Assembly (NCBI GenBank): GCA_023953835.1
Contig: JAMLJB010000001.1
Span: 2,949,501-3,013,500 of the forward strand
Length of the DNA: 64,000 nucleotides
Reading direction: 5' to 3'
Source of the DNA: Rhizobiaceae bacterium
GTDB lineage: Bacteria > Pseudomonadota > Alphaproteobacteria > Rhizobiales > Rhizobiaceae
Below are positions 47,410 to 55,149 of this stretch, in pieces. The notes under the pieces are model-generated. The model was not told the DNA's origin and made no database searches. It saw nothing but the letters and a program-made list of their open reading frames with translations. The number at the start of each line of letters is the position of its first letter. Positions within the stretch are counted from its first letter, which is position 1. Position numbers and translations under genes: made by a program.

Positions 47410-49899
47410 ATGAACTCAATTCGAAAAATTCTGGCGCTCGCCCTTGTCCTGATTTTCGCTGCGGTGGGCGGCCTGTTTGCGCAGGATGCGCCGGATACAC
47501 AGGATACGCGCGACGTTCAGCCGCCGCTCATCGGGATTGCCGCCGATCAGCGGGCGGCGATTGATCGTCTCTCCGCCCAGACCGACCGTCTCGAAACCGA
47601 CATCAATGGGAATGTCGAGGACGATGCGCGGCTGGTGGAAATCCGGCTGGCGCTCGAGGATATTCAGGCGGAAGTGCTGCAAAGCGGCGTCGCTTTCCGT
47701 CCGACCCTGAACGACATCAACGCCAAACTCGAAGCGCTCGGTCCGGTGCCCAAGGACGGCGACCCCGCCGAGGCCGATGAAAAGGCTACCCAGCGCGCGG
47801 CGCTGAACAAGCAGAAGGCCCAGATCAACCAGGTCATCGCGCAGGCCGAGGACCTGCTGGTGCGCGTCAACGGCCTTGTCAACAAGATCGCCACCATTCG
47901 CCGCGATCTGTTCGCCGATACGCTTATGAAGCGCTATCAACTCCGTGCGGCCATCAGTCCCGATGTCGGCGCGGAAGTCGGCGATCAGGTCACCATGCTG
48001 TCGCGCAACGTGTCGGCGTGGTTCCGCTTCCTGCTGCGGTTCAAAATGCAGGCGGCGCTCGTCGCAACATTCTTCGCCTCGATCGTCGGGGTGATCTTCT
48101 ACATTCTCGGACGGCGCGTCGGCGGACGCCTTCTCTACAAGGACCCGGAGGCCCATCCCGACTATCTCAGCAGGCTCTCCGCCGCGTTCTGGCTGACCCT
48201 GCTGCCCTCGCTCGCGCTGCTTCTGTTCATGATGCTGACCGTCGGCCTCTACCAGTCCTACAACGTGCTGCGGGGGGACGTCGCCGCCTATTTCATCGGC
48301 CTCCTGCAGACGCTCTTCATCTGCTTTTTCGTGAACAGGCTGGCGAACGCGATCCTGTCGCCCGATGCTCCGAACTGGCGGCTCATCAAGATCGAGGCGC
48401 GTCCCGCCCGCGTCCTCATCTGGCTTGCCACGTTTGCGGCTCTCATCGTCGGCCTTGACCGCTTTACGGACATCGTCACGGAAAGCCTCGGGTCGCCGCT
48501 TTCCGTGACGATCCTCAAGGGTCTCTTTGCTGCGGTTCTGGTCGGCGTGCTGCTGATGGTGTTCGGAAGCGTCAGGCCCTTCGCGGACGAGGAAGGCCGT
48601 TCCGTCACATGGCCGGGATGGTTTCGCGCGACTGTCTATGTGCTCGGCCTCGCGACGATCATCGCCGCGCTGACCGGCTACATCAGCCTTGCGCAATTCG
48701 TTTCGCGCCAGATTGTGGTGACCGGAGCGTGGATCGCGACGGCCTATATCGGCCTGCTCGCCTCTCGGGCAATTTCCGACGAGGGCGCATTCGGAAACAC
48801 CGCCGCAGGGCGCTGGGTCAAGCAGACATATCACACCGAGGATTCCAAGCTCGACCAGCTCGGCGTGCTGGCAAGCGTGGCCATCAACCTCATCATCGTT
48901 CTCGCCGTCATGCCCGTCGTGCTGTTCCAATGGGGCTTCCAGGCAGGCGACATGGCGGTGTGGATACGCCGCATCGCCAACGGATTCCAGATCGGCTCCT
49001 TCACCTTCTCGCCGCTCGCCATCGTGACCGGCCTCGTCGTATTCGGTATCGGCTATTTCGTCACCCGCTGGTTCCAGTCATGGATCGACGATACGGTGAT
49101 GGCGCGCGGGCGCGTCGATATCGGCGTGCGCAACTCGATCCGCACCGTGGTCGGCTATGCCGGGCTGGCTGTTGCTGCGTTGATCGGCATATCGGCGGCG
49201 GGCCTCAACCTGTCCAACCTCGCGCTGATCGCCGGCGGCCTTTCCCTCGGCATCGGCTTCGGTCTCCAGAACGTCGTTTCCAACTTCGTATCCGGCCTCA
49301 TCCTGCTGGTGGAGCGCCCGTTCAAGGTGGGCGACTGGGTGGTGGCGGGAGATGTTTCCGGCACTGTGCGCAAGATCAGCGTGCGCGCGACGGAGATCGA
49401 GACCTTCCAGCGCCAGACGATGATCGTCCCCAACTCGCTGCTCATCAACAATGCAGTCGGCAACTGGACGCATCGCAACAAGCTCGGACGGGTGGAGGTT
49501 CCTGTCGGCGTCGTCTACGGGTCCGACGCGGAGCATGTGCATCAGGTGCTGCTCGATATCGCGCGCAGCCATCCGCTTGCATTGAAGAATCCCGAGCCTG
49601 TCGTGGTCTTTGTCGGATTCACCGATACCGCGATGAATTTCGAGATACGTGTGTTTCTCGCCGATGTCGGGAACATGATGACGGTGGGAAACGACATGCG
49701 TTTCGCAATCCTGCGCGCCTTCCAGCGCGAGGGCATCGTGATTGCGCATATCCCGAGAATCACCAGTGCGCTCAGCACGGCATGGGATGCCAGCGAGGAC
49801 GAGGTCGAAGCCGCTTTGGCCGAGCGCGTCGCCCGTCGCGCCGAGGAGGATGCGAAACCGGCGAAGAAGCCGCGCAGGCGAAAGCCCGATCCCGCCTGA
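47410..49899 (+). CDS. MscS/MscK-type mechanosensitive channel with DUF3772 domain
   Basis: An 829-residue inner-membrane channel. A signal peptide (MNSIRKILALALVLIFAAV, cleaved near FAQD at 24) is followed by a periplasmic coiled-coil region (about 25-190, DUF3772-like), about ten transmembrane helices, and the conserved MscS core: pore helix IAGGLSLGIGFGLQNVVSNFVSGL (given here as two parts, IAGGLSLGIGFGLQ and NVVSNFVSGL, near residues 610-635) and the beta domain with VPNSLLINNAVGNWTH. It protects against hypo-osmotic shock. ATG 47410 is chosen; the frame stays open upstream only as antisense of soxB. Confidence 0.88.
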   Translation: MNSIRKILALALVLIFAAVGGLFAQDAPDTQDTRDVQPPLIGIAADQRAAIDRLSAQTDRLETDINGNVEDDARLVEIRLALEDIQAEVLQSGVAFRPTLNDINAKLEALGPVPKDGDPAEADEKATQRAALNKQKAQINQVIAQAEDLLVRVNGLVNKIATIRRDLFADTLMKRYQLRAAISPDVGAEVGDQVTMLSRNVSAWFRFLLRFKMQAALVATFFASIVGVIFYILGRRVGGRLLYKDPEAHPDYLSRLSAAFWLTLLPSLALLLFMMLTVGLYQSYNVLRGDVAAYFIGLLQTLFICFFVNRLANAILSPDAPNWRLIKIEARPARVLIWLATFAALIVGLDRFTDIVTESLGSPLSVTILKGLFAAVLVGVLLMVFGSVRPFADEEGRSVTWPGWFRATVYVLGLATIIAALTGYISLAQFVSRQIVVTGAWIATAYIGLLASRAISDEGAFGNTAAGRWVKQTYHTEDSKLDQLGVLASVAINLIIVLAVMPVVLFQWGFQAGDMAVWIRRIANGFQIGSFTFSPLAIVTGLVVFGIGYFVTRWFQSWIDDTVMARGRVDIGVRNSIRTVVGYAGLAVAALIGISAAGLNLSNLALIAGGLSLGIGFGLQNVVSNFVSGLILLVERPFKVGDWVVAGDVSGTVRKISVRATEIETFQRQTMIVPNSLLINNAVGNWTHRNKLGRVEVPVGVVYGSDAEHVHQVLLDIARSHPLALKNPEPVVVFVGFTDTAMNFEIRVFLADVGNMMTVGNDMRFAILRAFQREGIVIAHIPRITSALSTAWDASEDEVEAALAERVARRAEEDAKPAKKPRRRKPDPA

Positions 49900-50033
49900 A
49901 CCGCGCAGACGCGACAAGAATTTATCGTTCAGTTGCCGTTCAGGCAGTTTGTCCTATAGCATCAGCATCCGAGGGGGCCTTTCGCGCCCTTGGGGGTTGC
50001 AATAGAGGCGGTGCTCGCACCGGAACTGGAAGC

Positions 50034-50297
50034 ATGTTGAAAATAGTTTTTGCTGCGCTGGCGATGGCCATGACGAGCGGTGCCGCCTTTGCGGCGAGCG
50101 CCGTCAATCTCGACAGCGAAACGCGGACGATTGTCGTGACCGAAGGCGGCAGCCGCCAGCAGATCGACATCGCGCCCGGTGAAACCGTGGATTTCTGCGC
50201 CAATGGCTGCTTCGTGACGCTGCCCAATGGCGACCGCGAGGCGCTGACCGGCGGCGAAACCGTGGAGATTTCCGGCGGCGCCGCGAAGATCAAGTAA
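50034..50297 (+). CDS. Small exported protein of unknown function
   Basis: An 87-residue protein with a clear signal peptide (MLKIVFAALAMAMTSGAAFA, cleaved after residue 20). The mature part is beta-rich (TRTIVVTEGG, QQIDIAPGETVDF) with two cysteines in CANGCFVTLPNG that could form a disulfide. It looks like a small periplasmic Rhizobiales-specific protein; I do not recognise a characterised family. It lies 134 bases after the channel gene. Confidence 0.75.
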   Translation: MLKIVFAALAMAMTSGAAFAASAVNLDSETRTIVVTEGGSRQQIDIAPGETVDFCANGCFVTLPNGDREALTGGETVEISGGAAKIK

Positions 50298-50368
50298 ATG
50301 AGGTCGCGGCGCATTTGAGCAATGTCGCAAACAGGCTGCATTGCATCCGGTGCGCCGCCTTATAGTCT

Positions 50369-50396
50369 CCCGCGATCAATACCCTGGAGTCGCGGG
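50369..50396 (+). promoter_or_regulatory. Hairpin holding the ribosome-binding site of the dimethylglycine-dehydrogenase-like gene
   Basis: CCCGCGA (50369-50375) pairs with TCGCGGG (50390-50396). The GGAG ribosome-binding site (50386-50389) lies at the edge of the 14-base loop and the ATG follows three bases after the stem. The fold could reduce translation. Confidence 0.4.
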
Positions 50397-50398
50397 CA

Positions 50399-52960
50399 AT
50401 GGCAGAATTTCCCAGCAAAGCGAAGGTCGTCATCATTGGCCTCGGCGGCATCGTGGGCGCATCCGTCGCCCATCATCTGATCGAGCGCGGCTGGGACGAC
50501 ATCGTCGGGATCGACAAGTCCGGCATTCCGACCGACATCGGCTCGACGGCCCATGCGTCGGACTTCTGCTACACCACAAGCCATGATTTCCTGTCCTGCT
50601 GGACGACGCTCTATTCCATCGATTTCTACGAGAAGATGGGTCACTATGCCCGCATTGGCGGCCTTGAGGTCGCGCGCGTCGGCGACGATGGCCGCATGGA
50701 CGAAATCAGGCGCAAGGTGACGTCGGCCAAGGCGTTCGGCACCCGCGCCCGCCTGATCGAGCCTGCCGAAATCAAGGCGAAATTCCCTCTCATCGAGGAG
50801 CATCTGGTGCAAGGCGGCCTGTGGGACCCCGACGCCGGGCTGGTCGTGCCGCGCTCGCAGACCGTTGCCGGCAAGCTCGTCGACGCGGGCGAGGCTTCCG
50901 GCAAGTTGAAGGCTTTCGCCAACACGCCCGCGAAGTCGCTCATCATCGAGAATGGCCGCATCCGTGGCGTCGTCACCAGCCGCGGCACGATCCGCGCGGA
51001 TCATGTCATTGTCTGCGCCGGCCTGTGGGGCCGCCTCATCGCGGAGATGGCGGGCGAGGACCTGCCGGTCATGCCGATCGATCATCCGCTGACCTTTTTC
51101 GGCCCCTATACAGAATTTGCCGGCACCGGCAAGGAGATCGGCTGGCCGCTCATGCGCGACCAGGGCAATTCGGCCTATATGCGCGACACGGGCGACCCCA
51201 GGACCACCGAAGGTGGGCAGATCGAGTGGGGCTATTACGAGGAAACCAATCCACGCCTTTGCCATCCGCGCGACCTGCTTGAAAAGGATCAGGCGCGGCT
51301 GTCGCCCTCACAGCGCGACCTCGACATGGAGCAGATCCTCGAACCGCTGGAACGCGCCATCGAGTTGACGCCGATCCTCGGCGAACTCGGCTACAATGAG
51401 AGCCATTCCTTCAACGGGCTGTTGCAGGTCACCGCCGATGGCGGGCCGTCGGTCGGCGAAAGCCAGAAGGTGAGGGGGCTGTGGTATTGCGTCGCCATCT
51501 GGGTCAAGGACGGCCCCGGCTTCGGCAAGCTGCTCGCGGACTGGATGACGGATGGCCGCACCTCGATCGACCATGCCCGCATCGACTATTCGCGCTTCTA
51601 TCCGCACCAGCTTGAGGAAAAATTCGTCGAGGGCCGTTGCGGCGAGGCGGCGCAGAAGGTCTACAACCCGGCGGTGCATCCGCGCGAACCTTACGCGACG
51701 GGCCGCAACATCCGCCGCTCGCCTTTCTACGAGCGCGAGAAGGAGCTTGGCGGCTATTTCATGGAGCTTGGCGGCTGGGAGCGCGCCCATGGCTACGCTG
51801 CCAATGAGCATCTTCTCGAGAAATACGGCGACCGTGTTCCTGTGCGCGAAAACGAATGGGACAATCGGCATTTCTGGCGCGTCTCCAACGCCGAGCATCT
51901 CGCCATGAGCGAGGATTGCGGCATCGTGAACCTGTCGCATTTCGCCATGTTCGATGTCGAAGGCCCGGACCACGTGGCACTCATGGAGTGGGTCTGCGCT
52001 GCCCGCATCGGCGGCGACGCCAATATCGGCAAGGGCATCTACACGCATTTTCTCGACGACGAGGGCATGGTGCGGGCGGACCTCACCGTCATCCGCATGG
52101 TCGACCGCTGCCGCGTGATCGACGGTGCGGATGCCGGTCCGCGCGACTATCACTATCTGCGCCGCGTGGCGGAGGATAAGGGCTTCGACGTCACCATCAT
52201 CGATGTGACGGAGAAGTTTGTCACCATCGGCATCTGGGGGTCGAACGCGCGCGCCACGCTGCAACAGGTGGTCGCGGACCCGGAGGGCCTTGCGTCGGAG
52301 AACTTTCCCTTCGCCGCCATCAAACCGATCCGCATCGCGGGCAAGGATGTGACGGCATTCCGCATTTCCTATGTCGGCGAGCAAGGTTGGGAGCTTCACA
52401 TGCGTTATGAGGACGGGCTTGCCGTCTGGGACGCGCTGCGCGCAACCGGAATCATGCCGTTCGGTGTCGAAACCTACGCCAACAGCCGCCGCATGGAAAA
52501 AAGCCTTCGGCTTCAGAACGCCGATCTCCTGACCGAGTACAATCTGTTCGAGGCCGACCTTGCGCGTCCCAAGGTCAAGGAAGCGGACTTCCGGGGCAAG
52601 GCGAAGCATGTCGAATATCGCGCCCGCGACGGACAGCCTGCCACGCTCTGCACCCTCGTCATGACGGACAATATCGACTCGAAGGGCGTTGCCCGCTATC
52701 CGGTCGGCAGCATGCCCGTCATGGACCCCGACACCGGCAAGACGCTGGTCGACGAGCTTGGACGCCTGTCATTCACCACTTCGGTCGCCTTCGGCCCCAC
52801 CATCGGCAGGAACATCGCGCTGGCCTATCTGCCTCGCGATTTCGCGCAGCAGGGCCGCCGGCTTGTGGTCGAATATTTCGGCGACACCTTTCCTGTCGAA
52901 GTGGCTGCGGTCGGCTACCAGCCGCTCTACGATCCCGAAAACCTCAAGCCGAGAAGCTGA
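50399..52960 (+). CDS. FAD-dependent dimethylglycine/sarcosine dehydrogenase-like protein with GcvT domain
   Basis: An 853-residue two-domain enzyme. Residues about 7-400 form a DAO-type FAD domain (KVVIIGLGGIVGASVAHHL; ADHVIVCAGLWG). Residues about 450-845 form an aminomethyltransferase (GcvT) folate-binding domain (YVGEQGWELHMRYEDGLAVW, YANSRRMEKSLRL). The architecture is that of dimethylglycine dehydrogenase and related enzymes that oxidise N-methyl groups and hand formaldehyde-level carbon to tetrahydrofolate. The exact substrate is not decided. A strong terminator follows. Its neighbours soxBDAG and the corrinoid methyl-transfer genes point to betaine, dimethylglycine or similar substrates. 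Confidence 0.85.
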   Translation: MAEFPSKAKVVIIGLGGIVGASVAHHLIERGWDDIVGIDKSGIPTDIGSTAHASDFCYTTSHDFLSCWTTLYSIDFYEKMGHYARIGGLEVARVGDDGRMDEIRRKVTSAKAFGTRARLIEPAEIKAKFPLIEEHLVQGGLWDPDAGLVVPRSQTVAGKLVDAGEASGKLKAFANTPAKSLIIENGRIRGVVTSRGTIRADHVIVCAGLWGRLIAEMAGEDLPVMPIDHPLTFFGPYTEFAGTGKEIGWPLMRDQGNSAYMRDTGDPRTTEGGQIEWGYYEETNPRLCHPRDLLEKDQARLSPSQRDLDMEQILEPLERAIELTPILGELGYNESHSFNGLLQVTADGGPSVGESQKVRGLWYCVAIWVKDGPGFGKLLADWMTDGRTSIDHARIDYSRFYPHQLEEKFVEGRCGEAAQKVYNPAVHPREPYATGRNIRRSPFYEREKELGGYFMELGGWERAHGYAANEHLLEKYGDRVPVRENEWDNRHFWRVSNAEHLAMSEDCGIVNLSHFAMFDVEGPDHVALMEWVCAARIGGDANIGKGIYTHFLDDEGMVRADLTVIRMVDRCRVIDGADAGPRDYHYLRRVAEDKGFDVTIIDVTEKFVTIGIWGSNARATLQQVVADPEGLASENFPFAAIKPIRIAGKDVTAFRISYVGEQGWELHMRYEDGLAVWDALRATGIMPFGVETYANSRRMEKSLRLQNADLLTEYNLFEADLARPKVKEADFRGKAKHVEYRARDGQPATLCTLVMTDNIDSKGVARYPVGSMPVMDPDTGKTLVDELGRLSFTTSVAFGPTIGRNIALAYLPRDFAQQGRRLVVEYFGDTFPVEVAAVGYQPLYDPENLKPRS

Positions 52961-52995
52961 GCGGCGGCTCTCGAAAAGTTGAATGTGCGGAGAGC

Positions 52996-53036
52996 ATCCC
53001 GACCGAAGGCCCATTGCCATCGGTCGGGATTTTCTT
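52996..53036 (+). terminator. Rho-independent terminator
   Basis: A perfect 11-bp stem (ATCCCGACCGA with TCGGTCGGGAT) and 13-base loop is followed by TTTCTT. It lies 36 bases after the dimethylglycine-dehydrogenase-like stop. It also argues that the next gene starts at 53050 and not at an earlier ATG/GTG within the stem. Confidence 0.85.
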
Positions 53037-53049
53037 AATCCTTGTCTCC

Positions 53050-53865
53050 ATGCGCGGAATCCCTCAAGGCTTGAGGATTGCCTTTGCTTTCGTCGCCCTC
53101 GCGACGACGGGCGGTGTTTCGTCAGCCGCCGAGCCGGTCGATGTCGAACTCGTCCTCGCGGTGGACGTTTCGCTTTCCATGTCTCCCTCCGAGCTTGACA
53201 TCCAGCGCGACGGCTACGCGGCTGCGCTGCTCGACAAGGATGTGCTCGACGCCATCGCCGCCGGTGCCTATGGCCGCATCGCCGTGGCCTATTTCGAATG
53301 GGCGGGCACCACGTCGCACCAGCTCGTCGTGCCCTGGACAACCATCTCCAGCCGCGCGGACGCCGAGCGTGTGGTCGCGCGGCTCACGGCCCTTCCACCG
53401 GCAAGCGCGCGCCGCACCTCGATCTCCAGCGCGCTCGAATTCGGTGCGGACCTGCTGGCCGAAAGCCCGTATCAAAGCGTCAAGCGCGTGATCGATATTT
53501 CGGGAGACGGTCCGAACAATCAGGGCGCGCCCGTGGTCGAAATGCGCGACCGGCTTGTGGAGCAGGGCATTGTCATCAACGGACTCCCGCTCATGACGAA
53601 TGGCGGCTTTTCCAGCGCCTACGACGTTCCCGATCTCGATTCCTACTACACCAATTGCGTCATCGGCGGGCCGGGGGCGTTCATGATTCCCGTCAATGCC
53701 TGGGAGCAGTTTCCCGAAGCGATCCGCCGCAAGCTGGTGCTTGAACTTGCTGCCCGGCCCCTTGGCGACTTGCCTGTCGTTCTCGCTCAGGCCAAGGAGC
53801 CGTATGACTGTCTTGTCGGCGAGAAGATCTGGCGCAATCGTTCATGGATGTGGGACAGCCGCTAA
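53050..53865 (+). CDS. DUF1194 family protein (von Willebrand A-like, exported)
   Basis: A 271-residue protein with an N-terminal signal peptide (MRGIPQGLRIAFAFVALATT, cleaved near SSAAEP at 25-30). The mature part has a vWA/MIDAS-like motif LAVDVSLSMS and the segments SISSALEFGADLL and RVIDISGDGPNNQG, typical of DUF1194. The family is alphaproteobacterial and its function is not established; a metal-dependent adhesion-type fold in the periplasm is expected. It is the last gene before the repeat-rich segment. Confidence 0.85.
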   Translation: MRGIPQGLRIAFAFVALATTGGVSSAAEPVDVELVLAVDVSLSMSPSELDIQRDGYAAALLDKDVLDAIAAGAYGRIAVAYFEWAGTTSHQLVVPWTTISSRADAERVVARLTALPPASARRTSISSALEFGADLLAESPYQSVKRVIDISGDGPNNQGAPVVEMRDRLVEQGIVINGLPLMTNGGFSSAYDVPDLDSYYTNCVIGGPGAFMIPVNAWEQFPEAIRRKLVLELAARPLGDLPVVLAQAKEPYDCLVGEKIWRNRSWMWDSR

Positions 53866-53880
53866 GTCGGCAAGGTTCGC

Positions 53881-54029
53881 ACCGCCCCCACTCCGTCGCG
53901 CTTCGCGCGCCACCTCTCCCCCACTTCGCAGGGGAGAGGAAGGGTGTGGCGGGGAAGACAGGCTCCCTTCCTCACCCCCACTTTGTGGGGGAGAGGTGGT
54001 TTGCGAAGCAAACCGGAGTGGGGGTGGTG
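53881..54029. repeat. Palindromic intergenic element, family 2
   Basis: The left half (53881-53939, with CACCTCTCCCCCACTTCGCA) is mirrored by the right half (53971-54029, with TTTGTGGGGGAGAGGTGG and GGAGTGGGGGTGGT). It would fold into a long two-arm RNA structure. It differs in sequence from the three elements of family 1 but has the same design. Its right arm is read through by the small gene at 53972. Confidence 0.75.
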
Positions 54030-54193
54030 TCCAAATACGTCACCCTTCGACCACGGAACCACGGCGCATTGACCACGATCCATGTCAGGCCGAGCAGGGT
54101 GAAAGATGGGGCGATGATCCACAGCGCCTTGATCGCATCCGACGAGGAGCGAAACGCATCGAAGAAATCCTGCCAGAAATGATAGCTGTCCAT
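53972..54193 (-). CDS. Small membrane protein, copy A of a tandem duplicate
   Basis: A 73-residue protein beginning MDSYHFWQDFFDAFRSSSDA and containing one transmembrane helix (LWIIAPSFTLLGLTWIVV, about residues 24-41) followed by a basic RGRR stretch. GGAGG sits five bases before the ATG. The last 17 or so residues (TTPTPVCFANHLSPTKWG) are encoded by the adjacent palindromic element, so the original end has probably been replaced. It is about 85-90 percent identical over residues 1-52 to copy B at 54656 by eye. Family and function unknown. Confidence 0.7.
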   Translation of the reverse strand: MDSYHFWQDFFDAFRSSSDAIKALWIIAPSFTLLGLTWIVVNAPWFRGRRVTYLDTTPTPVCFANHLSPTKWG

Positions 54194-54486
54194 TGCGACC
54201 TCCGTGCCATGCAATTTGGTCACCGAGGGGCCCCAAAAAGCCCCACTCGCCCCTCTGGTGACCGGGGAGGTGATAAACCGTGCAACGACGGCTGCCCCGA
54301 CCTTTAAGCCGAAGCTCTGGACATACGTCGGGGCCTCCCCGGCCCTGAGGCTCGTGGAGATGCCGTTGACGGTCGGCATCGACCGCGTCGCAAGGGATTA
54401 TCACATCCCAAGGCCCGGCCAAACGACCGGACCCGAGGCGACCATATTCCATCATATGCTAAAATAGAAGCGGGATTTTGGGTTGG
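54040..54486. repeat. Direct repeat unit A (about 450 bp)
   Basis: This unit is nearly identical to 54694-55140 at an offset of 654 bases. It contains the small membrane-protein gene and about 290 bases of its upstream leader. The leader includes a large stem (GGTCACCGAGGGG with CCCCTCTGGTGACC, about 54220-54265) just before the ribosome-binding site on the minus strand. Differences include a two-base indel in the stem loop (CCCCAAAAAGCCCC here). Confidence 0.88.
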
Positions 54487-54496
54487 TGCCCAGCGC

Positions 54497-54650
54497 ACCC
54501 CTCAACCGGCTGCCGCCACCTTCTCCCACAAGGGGAGAAGGACGATGGCAACCACGTCTCGCATTTTCTGCGACGTCGTTGACTGAGGCCGGCGTGACGG
54601 ACATCCCCTTCTCCCCTTGTGGGAGAAGGTGCCGGCAGGCGGATGAGGGG
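54497..54650. repeat. Palindromic intergenic element, family 1, copy 1
   Basis: The outer arms contain CCACCTTCTCCCACAAGGGG and the mirrored CCCCTTGTGGGAGAAGGTG followed by CCGGCAGGCGGATGAGGGG; about 65 bases of unrelated sequence lie between. Each arm also folds on itself (CTTCTCCC/GGGAGAAG). The same element recurs at 60564 and 62902. It separates the two duplicated units. Confidence 0.85.
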
Positions 54651-54655
54651 CAGCG

Positions 54656-54847
54656 CTATGTCGGCAAGGCTATCACCGCCGCATCAACATACATCACCCG
54701 CCTTCCACGCAGCCACGGCGCATTGACCACGATCCATGTCAGGCCGAGCAAGGTGCATGATGGGACGATGATCCACAGCGCCTTGATCGCATCCGACGAG
54801 GACCGAAACGCATCGAAGAAATCTTTCCAGAAATGATAGCTGTCCAT
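54656..54847 (-). CDS. Small membrane protein, copy B of a tandem duplicate
   Basis: A 63-residue protein beginning MDSYHFWKDFFDAFRSSSDA with one transmembrane helix (LWIIVPSCTLLGLTWIVV) and a basic RGRR stretch, ending VMYVDAAVIALPT. GGAGG lies five bases before the ATG. It ends just before a palindromic element, so this copy may keep a more original C-terminus than copy A. The second repeat unit supplies the same leader hairpin. Family unknown to me. Confidence 0.72.
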   Translation of the reverse strand: MDSYHFWKDFFDAFRSSSDAIKALWIIVPSCTLLGLTWIVVNAPWLRGRRVMYVDAAVIALPT

Positions 54848-55140
54848 TGCGACCTCCGTGCCATGCAATTTGGTCACCGAGGGGCCCCAAAGCCCCACTC
54901 GCCCCTCTGGTGACCGGGGAGGTCATAAACCGCACAACGACGGCTGCCCCGACCTTTAAGCCGAAGCTCTGGACATGCGTCGAGGCCTCCCCGGCCCTGA
55001 GGCTCGTGGAGATGCCGTTGACGATCGACATCGACCGCGTTGGATGGGACTATGACACCCCAAGGCCCGGCCAGGCGACCGGACCCGAGGCGACCATATT
55101 CCATCATATGCTAAAATAGAAGCGGGATTTTTTGGGTTGG
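54694..55140. repeat. Direct repeat unit B (about 450 bp)
   Basis: Second copy of the unit at 54040-54486, with scattered substitutions and a shorter stem loop (CCCCAAAGCCCC). The leader part (54848-55140) contains no separate gene that is conserved in frame between the copies, because the two-base indel shifts any longer upstream reading. It directly abuts the 3' end of the GlxA-type regulator gene. Confidence 0.88.
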
Positions 55141-55149
55141 TGGTTGCGC

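Noticed and set aside
48609-50033. Long Arg-rich open frame ahead of the small exported protein
   Set aside because: It overlaps the channel gene in another frame and has the Arg/His/Gly composition of a GC-rich shadow; the signal peptide starts at 50034.
53862-55107. Longer minus-strand frames (about 140-200 codons) over the duplicated units
   Set aside because: They shift frame between the two copies because of a two-base indel, so they are not conserved; only the small gene downstream keeps its frame.
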